From an uncultured Bdellovibrionales bacterium (GTDB lineage: Bacteria; Bdellovibrionota; FAC87; UBA2466), in the NCBI GenBank assembly GCA_937903155.1, contig CALCZU010000052.1:1-18072 (forward strand): a stretch of 18,072 nucleotides of DNA, in the 5' to 3' direction. Position 1 is the stretch's first letter. Each line of letters opens with the position of its first letter. The notes beneath the pieces are model-generated. The model had not been told where the DNA came from. It made no database searches and saw nothing but the letters and a program-made list of their open reading frames with translations. The translations under genes were made by a program, and so were the position numbers. Below are positions 12,662 through 18,072 of this stretch, in pieces.

Positions 12662-14676
12662 TTGTCGATGTCGCGGTTCCGGTGCGTGTGCCGGGAACTT
12701 TTCACTACCTCGTTGAAGATTCTATTGCAGAAACTTTGAAAATGGGCGCGATTTTAGAAGTCCCTTTTGGCAGAAGCACACTCGAAGCCTTTGTTTTAGG
12801 CACTCAAACGACGACCAATGTCCCTGCCGACAAATTGAAGTCGATAGGACCTGTGATTCAGATCGAACCCGTCTTCGATGAAAATATGCTGAAATTTTGT
12901 CGCTGGGTGAGTGAGTATTACTGCCATCCTTTAGGGGAAGTGCTTGCGACGGCAATCCCTCGAATCGCATGGGTTACAACTAAAGAAAAAAAATCCAAAC
13001 CCTCGGATCTCATCGATCGGATTGAAAATTCTTCGGTTCTGTTTGCGGAGAAGCCGACGTTGACGCCCGATCAAGAAAAAGCGGTCAAGCTGGTCCTCGA
13101 AGATCCCCAAGACAAGCCAGTTTTGCTCCATGGAATTACCGGAAGCGGAAAAACCGAAATTTACATGTCGATTTTGGATTCTTTAGTGGCTCAAGGAAAA
13201 ACGGGAATCGTACTCGTTCCCGAAATTGTACTGACGCCCCAACTGATGAATCGATTTTCGAGTCGGTTTCCGGGAAGAGTCGTTGTGCTTCACAGCGAAT
13301 TAACCGCAAAAGAGAGACGTTACTGCTGGAACAAAATTCGAAAACAAGAAGTCGATGTTGTGATTGGCGCGCGTTCCGCCGTTTTTGCTCCGGTGAAAAA
13401 CTTAGGAATTATTATCGTCGACGAAGAACACGAAACGTCTTTTAAACAAGAAGATTCGCTCCGATACAACGGTCGAGATCTAGCGATTGTCAGAGCGGCG
13501 TTAAGCAAAGCGAAAGTTGTTTTAGGATCGGCGACCCCCTCACTCGAGAGTTATCAAAACGCAAAACTCGGGAAATATCATTACGTCGAACTTCCCAGTC
13601 GAATCAATCAACAAGCGCTGCCAGAAACCCATATCGCCGATTTGAAAGACAAGAGTTCGCACTTTTCGGCGAAAGTCCCTTGGCTCACGCAAACACTAGC
13701 GTTAAAAATTCAAAAGACGCTCGAAAAAAAGCAGCAAGTGATGCTCTTTCTAAACCGTCTCGGTTTTGCGCATTTTTTATACTGTGAAGATTGCGGTCAT
13801 ACCTGGCGATGTAAAAATTGCGACGTAGCGCTCACGTACTACCAATCGCCTCCATCGTTAAAATGCCATTACTGCGCGGCCGTTCACCGAGTTCCTCATG
13901 TCTGTGAAGCCTGTAAAGGCATGAAGCTCACAACCATCGGTTTGGGAACTGAACAAGTTGAAAAAGAAATTTCTCAGATTTTCAAAGAGGCTCGGATCGA
14001 AAGACTCGATCGTTCGAATATTAAAGACCGAAAATCGTTAGAAGAGCTCCTCGCGAGAATCAGCGCCAGAGAAGTCGATATCATCATCGGAACTCAGATG
14101 ATGGCGAAGGGCCATGATTTCCCGGGGATTGCCCTCGTCGGCATTTTAGTCGCCGACGCCAGTTTAAATATCCCCGATTTCCGAGCGTCCGAAAGAACCT
14201 TTCAACTCATCACCCAAGTTTCAGGAAGAGCGGGCCGGGCGGAGATTCCCGGTGAAGTCGTCATCCAAACTGTCAATCCCAATCATCCGGTCATTCAATA
14301 TGCCGCAAAAAACCAAATCAAAGATTTCTACGACCTCGAAATCAAAACGCGACAACAATTCGGCTTTCCACCATACACAAAGCTTGCGATGATCCGTTTC
14401 CAAGACAAACGTTTCGATCGCGTCGAAATTTTCTCGCACCAAGTAATTCAGATTCTAAAAACGGAAATTGCGACCAGAGGCTATCAATGCCAAATCCTAG
14501 GACCGTCCGATGCGCCATTGTCGAAGCTCAAAAATTACTTTCGGTGGCAGGCAATGATCAAAAGTGATTCGGTAAAAGAAATTCAAATGCTTTTAAGAAT
14601 TGCTTCAGAGTACGTTATGAAACAAAAACAAACAGTGCAATTCTCCGTCGATGTCGATCCGATGAATAGTTTGTAA
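12658..14676 (+). CDS. priA: Primosomal protein N' (replication restart helicase PriA)
   Basis: Superfamily 2 helicase that binds stalled forks and D-loops and reloads the replisome; 672 residues, somewhat shorter than E. coli PriA (732). N-terminal 3'-DNA-binding domain about 1-100 (VDVAVPVRVPGTFHYLV, EVPFGR). Helicase motifs: Walker A GITGSGKT (159-166), DEEH (255-258), GSATPSLES (290-298), GTQMMAKGHDFPG and QVSGRAGR in the second lobe. The zinc module has all eight cysteines: Cys376/379, 385/388, 403/406 and 416/419. The C-terminal domain (about 560-672) contains FPPYTKLAMIRF and ILGPSDAPLSKLKNYFRWQ, typical of PriA. ATG overlaps the upstream stop (ATGA), so translation is coupled. The stop is 4 nt before the repeat-bounded element at 14681, which replaces any recognisable terminator. 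Confidence 0.97.
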   Translation: MIVDVAVPVRVPGTFHYLVEDSIAETLKMGAILEVPFGRSTLEAFVLGTQTTTNVPADKLKSIGPVIQIEPVFDENMLKFCRWVSEYYCHPLGEVLATAIPRIAWVTTKEKKSKPSDLIDRIENSSVLFAEKPTLTPDQEKAVKLVLEDPQDKPVLLHGITGSGKTEIYMSILDSLVAQGKTGIVLVPEIVLTPQLMNRFSSRFPGRVVVLHSELTAKERRYCWNKIRKQEVDVVIGARSAVFAPVKNLGIIIVDEEHETSFKQEDSLRYNGRDLAIVRAALSKAKVVLGSATPSLESYQNAKLGKYHYVELPSRINQQALPETHIADLKDKSSHFSAKVPWLTQTLALKIQKTLEKKQQVMLFLNRLGFAHFLYCEDCGHTWRCKNCDVALTYYQSPPSLKCHYCAAVHRVPHVCEACKGMKLTTIGLGTEQVEKEISQIFKEARIERLDRSNIKDRKSLEELLARISAREVDIIIGTQMMAKGHDFPGIALVGILVADASLNIPDFRASERTFQLITQVSGRAGRAEIPGEVVIQTVNPNHPVIQYAAKNQIKDFYDLEIKTRQQFGFPPYTKLAMIRFQDKRFDRVEIFSHQVIQILKTEIATRGYQCQILGPSDAPLSKLKNYFRWQAMIKSDSVKEIQMLLRIASEYVMKQKQTVQFSVDVDPMNSL

Positions 14677-14680
14677 TTTT

Positions 14681-14699
14681 CGCGGATCGCGGTTTGCGG
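14681..14699 (+). repeat. GC-rich quasi-palindromic repeat, left copy
   Basis: CGCGGATCGCGGTTTGCGG, beginning 4 nt after the priA stop codon. The first 11 bases can fold on themselves (CGCG, GAT, CGCG). Identical over 19 bp to 15458-15476; its first 12 bp are the exact inverse of 15057-15068. Confidence 0.85.
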
Positions 14700-14737
14700 C
14701 CGCGGTGCTCGGCAGCCAGGCATGATGGCATGCCGGT

Positions 14738-15046
14738 TTAGCGGTCCCGGCATGGGTGGAGAAGTTTGTATGTGCTAGCTGCCAAATGATCCAGCGCATC
14801 TTTATCTCTAGCATCGAAACTGTCTGGTTCTAAGTGCATGATGCTCTGACATTCCCTGATACTGCCAAACGCGATTGTGAAGAATCTATTTCTATCCGCT
14901 TTGGTCTTTCTCCCGCTACCCTCACTAAGATTCAAGGAAACACTCGAGGAGGCTCGTAAGAATTGGCTTTTCAAGTGGCTAGGAAGCTTCGTCGTCCTTG
15001 CCCTGCGGTAGAATTGAACGGACAGTTCGTAACATTTTAAGTGCAC
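14738..15046 (-). CDS. Four-helix-bundle protein, S23/IVP family (copy 1)
   Basis: Small cytoplasmic protein of 102 residues in the family typified by proteins encoded in 23S rRNA intervening sequences (TIGR02436/PF05635 type) and structurally related to Avd of diversity-generating retroelements; likely oligomeric and nucleic-acid binding, but no biochemical role is established. Landmarks: ELSVQFYRRA (7-16) in helix 1, LKSQFLRASSSVSLNLSEGSGR (about 25-46, basic, helix 2), NRFFTIAFGSIRECQSIM (helix 3) and DALDHLAASTYKLL (helix 4). Start is GTG at 15046 with no Shine-Dalgarno; upstream on this strand is the inverted repeat core at 15057-15068. The tail after KLL (HPCRDR) runs into GC-rich repeat sequence. 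It shares exact nucleotide blocks with copy 2 (14939-14971 and 15004-15022). Probably complete, though short for the family (about 115-125). Confidence 0.75.
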   Translation of the reverse strand: MHLKCYELSVQFYRRARTTKLPSHLKSQFLRASSSVSLNLSEGSGRKTKADRNRFFTIAFGSIRECQSIMHLEPDSFDARDKDALDHLAASTYKLLHPCRDR

Positions 15047-15056
15047 GCTAAAAAAT

Positions 15057-15068
15057 CCGCGATCCGCG
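15057..15068 (-). repeat. Inverted central copy of the GC-rich repeat core
   Basis: CCGCGATCCGCG, exact reverse complement of the first 12 bases of the terminal repeats at 14681 and 15458. It lies upstream of copy 1, so copy 1 alone is framed by 12-bp terminal inverted repeats. Further CCGC-type words follow (to 15124). Confidence 0.75.
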
Positions 15069-15205
15069 AACCGCTATCAGCGCAACCGCAAACCTACATG
15101 CCATCATGCCTCATTGCCGCGATCTAAAAGACAAATAAAAATATACCCTCATTTAAATGTTATGACTTATCCGTTCAATTCTACCGCACCGCGAGCCAGC
15201 TGAAG

Positions 15206-15445
15206 ATGCCCTATCATTTAAAAAGCCAATTCTTACGAGCCTCCTCGAGTGTTACCCTGAACTTGGCTGAAGGAGCCGCAAAACCCAGTACGAAGGAACG
15301 AGCTAAATTCTACAGAATCTCCCTTGGAAGCATTAGAGAGTGTGAAGCCATCATGGACCTCCTCAACCTCCAAAACGCCCAAATCAAAGAGCAACTCGAT
15401 AGCCTCGCAAGACACACCTACAAACTCTGCAAGGCTCTTGAGTGA
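15206..15445 (+). CDS. Four-helix-bundle protein, S23/IVP family (copy 2, 5'-degraded start)
   Basis: Second member of the same family, divergent from copy 1. From ATG 15206 it is 79 residues and lacks most of helix 1. Homology continues upstream in the same frame: codons 15152-15205 translate to FKCYDLSVQFYRTASQLK, matching HLKCYELSVQFYRRA of copy 1, and the frame stays open back to 15128, but it contains no ATG, GTG or TTG in a suitable place before the in-frame stop at 15125. Either the true start codon has been lost (making this a decaying copy or a truncated protein), or a rare start codon such as ATA at 15143 is used. Downstream features match the family: LKSQFLRASSSVTLNLAEGAAK, KFYRISLGSIRECEAIM, LDSLARHTYKLCKAL. 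The stop codon is followed by a 7-bp hairpin GAGCCAC/GTGGCTC (15444-15458) and the right-end repeat. Confidence 0.65.
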   Translation: MPYHLKSQFLRASSSVTLNLAEGAAKPSTKERAKFYRISLGSIRECEAIMDLLNLQNAQIKEQLDSLARHTYKLCKALE

Positions 15446-15457
15446 GCCACCGTGGCT

Positions 15458-15490
15458 CGCGGATCGCGGTTTGCGGAAAGCGGATCGCGG
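15458..15490 (+). repeat. GC-rich repeat, right copy plus half copy
   Basis: 15458-15476 is identical over 19 bp to 14681-14699, and GCGGATCGCGG is repeated at 15480-15490 after a 3-nt spacer. The block ends about 15 bp before the stop codon of the convergent cytochrome gene. Confidence 0.85.
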
Positions 15491-15505
15491 GTATCCTGAG
15501 CCGAC

Positions 15506-16834
15506 CTACTTTAACAACGCATCAATCTCGCTGGGCGTGAGCGTTTGATTCTTCGGCATCGTTCCGTTAGCCACATGCCTCCTAAACGCTTTCTTCTGCT
15601 TTGCTTCCGCAAACGTCATTTGATTCGCACTTCCCAAATCATGACATTGCAAACACGCCCGATCCCAAATTCTCTGCGGAACTTCTGGATCCTTCTCAAA
15701 ACTTCTCAACTCTTGTTTCAGCGGTTTTCCCGACAAAACTTCTTCATTCTTCGTAATCAATTTCCAACAATCCACCGCATCCGATTGTGAAACCCGGTAA
15801 CTTTTCAATTCCGGATCTCTTTCCAAAAGCATCTCTTGCAATTCCGACTGCCAGTCCGTTCCATTCAAAAAATTATTGGTCAGCGCCCCTTTGAAATTCA
15901 TAAACCAATCTGATGTATCGATCCCCCTAGAATCAAAAAGCGAACGGAATCGCAAGGTACTTTCGTAACTCGTCCCTGATCCAATCGAAGTCTGTATCGC
16001 AACCGCTTCTCGAATCTGTTTCGAAGTGTAGTACGACAAAAGCGGAAGATATTTTTCCGGCAACGCCCCCGACTGCTCAATTTCACTTGTGCAAGTCAAC
16101 GAAGCTAAAATAAGATACCGATAAATCGCATAGTCCTCGGATTCGGTAATAATTCGAGCCACGCGCTTCAAATTGTTCTTCGAAAGCCTCGCCGTTAAAG
16201 TGATATTCGGATCTCCCGGCATTCTTCCCGTGTAACGAGGCGAATTTAGTACGGGTGCGAACTGCGAAAGCCTCAAAGAACGATAACGTTCGTGAGAGGG
16301 AAAAGTTTTTAGTAACGATTTAAACGAAGGCATCTCAATGTCTGACAGATGGTCATCCTGACTCCCAAAACTTCCTGGCCATTGATCATAAGATTCCCAA
16401 TTGGGTCTCGGATCCGCTCGATGACAAGTTAAACACTTTGAAGGGTTTGGATTTGAAAGAACGGCTCGATTATTTACAAAGTTAATTTCATAAAAACGAA
16501 ACTTGGCTTCATCTTCTGAAAAATCGAAGGCCTCGATTCTTTCGTAACCGCCTTGTGAAGAATGGCCATTGAAGGAGAGGACCAAAGTTCCTTGCGGGTT
16601 GGACAAAATGGCGCGTGGAAATTCGAAAGACGCTTCTTGAAGACTCGCACTTTGATAAATAAAAACCGGGGAAGCTTTCAAAGAAGTAGGAAGAAAACGC
16701 AAAAACTCGGGGAGGGTTTTGAGAAAGTTCGAAGCATTAAACTGCTCAATCCCTCTTGCCAGTTCTCCATTGGCGAAAGAAGTTTTAAAAAAAATCAGAG
16801 AGATGAACACTAAAAGAAGACGAGAAAACTGCAT
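15506..16834 (-). CDS. Periplasmic di-haem c-type cytochrome
   Basis: Exported redox protein, 442 residues from ATG 16834-16832; an alternative ATG at 16852 adds 6 residues and has GGAGAG directly against it, too close for an ideal site, so the start is ambiguous. Either way a signal peptide follows (MQFSRLLLVFISLIFFKTSFA). Two CxxCH haem-attachment sites: CLTCH (Cys134, Cys137, His138), just after NPNPSK, and CLQCH near the C-terminus (Cys394, Cys397, His398), the latter followed by NGTMPK, whose Met426 is the likely sixth haem ligand, as in class I cytochrome c. About 255 residues separate the two haems, and residues 20-125 form an N-terminal domain without haem motif. No peroxidase-type signature was recognised. 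The gene ends facing priA with the repeat element between. Electron-transfer role is safe; partner unknown. Confidence 0.85.
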   Translation of the reverse strand: MQFSRLLLVFISLIFFKTSFANGELARGIEQFNASNFLKTLPEFLRFLPTSLKASPVFIYQSASLQEASFEFPRAILSNPQGTLVLSFNGHSSQGGYERIEAFDFSEDEAKFRFYEINFVNNRAVLSNPNPSKCLTCHRADPRPNWESYDQWPGSFGSQDDHLSDIEMPSFKSLLKTFPSHERYRSLRLSQFAPVLNSPRYTGRMPGDPNITLTARLSKNNLKRVARIITESEDYAIYRYLILASLTCTSEIEQSGALPEKYLPLLSYYTSKQIREAVAIQTSIGSGTSYESTLRFRSLFDSRGIDTSDWFMNFKGALTNNFLNGTDWQSELQEMLLERDPELKSYRVSQSDAVDCWKLITKNEEVLSGKPLKQELRSFEKDPEVPQRIWDRACLQCHDLGSANQMTFAEAKQKKAFRRHVANGTMPKNQTLTPSEIDALLK

Positions 16835-16897
16835 GCGCTGAAAACCAACCATCTCTCCAGAGAAATAACAGGATTCAAATTTAATGAAAAGCGAAGC

Positions 16898-17707
16898 TTA
16901 GAAATCGAACACCATTTGTGAAACAATTGTCTGCTTTGTGCCTAGAGTAAGGGCTTCAGAGGGTTTAAATCGATTTGTGACTTGAATGGGAAGGTCTTTG
17001 CTTAGAACTCGACGATGGGCTGCGAGCGCCTTTTCAGGAGAGTTATTCGAAGCTGAAAGATGAGCGAGACAAAGCCACTGAAGCCTTGCCGTTGCATTTT
17101 TTGCCACTAAATTTGCCGCCTCTCGGTTCGAAATATGGCCTCCCGGGCCGCTGATCCTCTTTTTCAGAAAATAAGGATACGAACCATTCTCAAGCATCTC
17201 TTCGTCGTAATTACTTTCGAGAAAAAGTCCATCGACCCCTTTAACGAGACTTTTGAGATCTTGAAAAACATGTCCGACATCGGTGCAAATCCCTAAGCGA
17301 TGTTGCCCGTCATCAATCACAAAAACCACCCCATCGACGGCATCATGAGGCGTGCAAATCGTTTCGATCGTCACGTGCTTGATTTTAGTCGACGTCCCCG
17401 AACGAAAATGGTGGATATCTGCCCCTCGCTCAAAAATCACCGATCGTTTTGCCGCATACAGCGTGGGCTCCGTTGCGAAAAGCGGAAACCCAAATTTTTT
17501 AAGGTACATATTCGCGCAACGAACATGGTCTGAATGATTGTGGGAAATAAAGAGTGCATCGATCGTCTTCGGATCTATCTCGTGTGCGGCTAAACGATGG
17601 TCGACTTGCGATGCACTTAAGCCCGCATCAAAAAGCAGCCGCACATCATTCGACTCAACATAAATGCAATTTCCACTGCTGCCGGATTGTAGAGAAATAA
17701 GTCGCAT
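16898..17707 (-). CDS. Metallo-beta-lactamase-fold hydrolase, WalJ/YycJ-like
   Basis: Cytoplasmic two-metal hydrolase of 269 residues, close in layout to YycJ/WalJ, proteins linked to DNA nuclease activity and coordination of cell division with replication in other bacteria. Visible features: N-terminal SLQSGSSGNCIYVES (5-19), metal motif HNHSDH (56-61), His121 in TPHDAVD, Asp143 in GICTDVGH, LESNYD (163-168), GPGGHISN (187-194) with His191, and LAHLSASNN (214-222) with His216. These extra ESN.D and GHxSN motifs separate the WalJ group from lactonases and RNase Z. Start ATG 17707-17705; only a weak Shine-Dalgarno. The M50 protease gene ends 51 nt upstream, so the pair may be co-transcribed. 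Fold and group are secure; the exact biological substrate is not. Confidence 0.9.
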   Translation of the reverse strand: MRLISLQSGSSGNCIYVESNDVRLLFDAGLSASQVDHRLAAHEIDPKTIDALFISHNHSDHVRCANMYLKKFGFPLFATEPTLYAAKRSVIFERGADIHHFRSGTSTKIKHVTIETICTPHDAVDGVVFVIDDGQHRLGICTDVGHVFQDLKSLVKGVDGLFLESNYDEEMLENGSYPYFLKKRISGPGGHISNREAANLVAKNATARLQWLCLAHLSASNNSPEKALAAHRRVLSKDLPIQVTNRFKPSEALTLGTKQTIVSQMVFDF

Positions 17708-17758
17708 CTATTACTATTTTTACAGGAATCGATCCGGGATCTCAATGCTCCCAAAAAA

Positions 17759-18072
17759 TCAAAGAGGCATCCCCGCCAAATTGAGAAGAAAATGCCAGCA
17801 GCGAACCACCGGCCAAGTAATGTAGTGTAGCGTTCCTGTGACGAGCATCACCAAAAAGATGAGACCGGCATACCTAAATAGCTGACTCGCTTTCGCCGCC
17901 ATCTCGACGGAAAGAAACCCTTGGAAAATATTAAATCCATCCAGGGGTGGAATCGGGATGAGATTAAAAAAGGCGAGCATCAAATTGACTTGAATCGCAA
18001 CCACCGTAAACGTAATGGTCGTCTCGAGAAATTTATTTTCCATCGGAATTCTGAGCAAAACGAAGAGTAGGC
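17759..18072 (-). CDS. Site-2 protease family (M50) membrane protein, C-terminal part
   Basis: Partial gene entering from the right edge; the frame is open to 18072, giving about 104 residues of the C-terminal part. The most N-terminal codons seen (LLFVLLRIPMENKF) are not a start. NLIPIPPLDGF is the conserved metal-binding motif (NxxPxxxLDG) of site-2 proteases, in which the Asp is the third zinc ligand, and it is embedded in a hydrophobic helix (TVVAIQVNLMLAFFN). A second membrane helix follows (YAGLIFLVMLVTGTLHYITW). The HExxH site would lie outside the window. This compact architecture, with the LDG helix near the end, matches the small 'site-2 protease family' proteins rather than RseP with PDZ domains. 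Intramembrane proteolysis is the expected role; target unknown. Confidence 0.88.
   Translation of the reverse strand, partial: LLFVLLRIPMENKFLETTITFTVVAIQVNLMLAFFNLIPIPPLDGFNIFQGFLSVEMAAKASQLFRYAGLIFLVMLVTGTLHYITWPVVRCWHFLLNLAGMPL

Larger units (their letters stand above)
14681..15490. mobile_element. Repeat-bounded element with two inverted S23/IVP-type four-helix-bundle genes
   Basis: An 810-bp block between the convergent 3' ends of priA and the cytochrome gene. CGCGGATCGCGGTTTGCGG occurs as a perfect 19-bp direct repeat at both ends (14681-14699 and 15458-15476); the core is present again at 15480-15490 and inverted in the middle (15057-15068). ATGCCATCATGCC (15098-15110) is the inverse of 14719-14731. 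Two related genes lie in opposite orientation inside. No transposase, integrase or reverse transcriptase is encoded. S23-family proteins are known from intervening sequences in 23S rRNA genes and as relatives of the Avd accessory protein of diversity-generating retroelements. Mobility is inferred from the repeats and the inverted gene pair; it may be a passive repeat spread by another factor. Confidence 0.5.

Noticed and set aside
14738..15445. 23S rRNA intervening sequence
   Set aside because: The gene family fits, but the flanks are protein genes (priA and a cytochrome) and no rRNA sequence is visible.
14681..15490. Retron, diversity-generating retroelement or classical insertion sequence
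   Set aside because: No reverse transcriptase, template/variable repeat pair or transposase frame is present; only the Avd-like protein family resemblance remains.
14681..15490. CRISPR array made of the GCGGATCGCGG repeats
   Set aside because: Only four irregularly spaced copies in mixed orientation, with genes between them and no regular spacers.

Overview
The window looks like an ordinary chromosomal stretch of a Gram-negative, predatory-type deltaproteobacterium-like organism, most plausibly Bdellovibrionota. This is inferred from the gene mix (LpxC, a secreted M14 carboxypeptidase, secreted peptidyl-arginine-deiminase-like enzyme, several signal-peptide proteins of unknown function, a di-haem cytochrome c) and from protein style; no rRNA is present to prove it.

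Layout. 1-1134 (minus): an ABC-2 type exporter, ATPase followed by an overlapping permease that leaves the window. 1183-2241 (plus): promoter, glutaredoxin, RNase H1 with an unusual C-terminal hybrid-binding domain, and a rho-independent terminator. 2263-3520 (plus): APC-family amino acid permease, whose 3' end overlaps the convergent secreted M14 carboxypeptidase (3506-4873, minus). 4874-5445: non-coding, dominated by a 179-bp nested hairpin with perfect 40-bp outer arms. 5446-6522 (plus): MscS-type channel, overlapping at its 3' end the convergent pair of guanidine-group hydrolases (6503-8787, minus); the first gene of that pair has its Shine-Dalgarno sequence buried in a perfect 10-bp stem. 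8883-9581 (minus): secreted protein of unknown function. 9687-11593 (minus): lpxC translationally coupled to an Rsm22/METTL17-like Fe-S methyltransferase-fold ribosome assembly protein. 11801-14676 (plus): secreted protein of unknown function coupled to priA. 14681-15490: a repeat-bounded element carrying two divergently oriented S23/IVP four-helix-bundle genes. 15506-18072 (minus): di-haem cytochrome c, WalJ/YycJ-like metallo-beta-lactamase-fold protein and the C-terminal part of an M50 site-2 protease.

Most of the window is housekeeping or envelope biology. The best candidate for something poorly described is 14681-15490: two related four-helix-bundle genes in inverted orientation, sharing exact 33-bp and 19-bp nucleotide blocks inside otherwise diverged genes, and framed by GC-rich quasi-palindromic words (core GCGGATCGCGG) in direct and inverted copies, set neatly between the convergent 3' ends of priA and the cytochrome gene. 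There is no transposase, reverse transcriptase or integrase in it. A second signal is the pair of RNA-scale structures: the large hairpin upstream of the MscS gene and the SD-sequestering hairpin of the deiminase gene. A weaker pattern is that several genes at the head of transcription units lack a Shine-Dalgarno sequence and instead have a -10-like hexamer 5-9 nt before the start codon, suggesting leaderless mRNAs.
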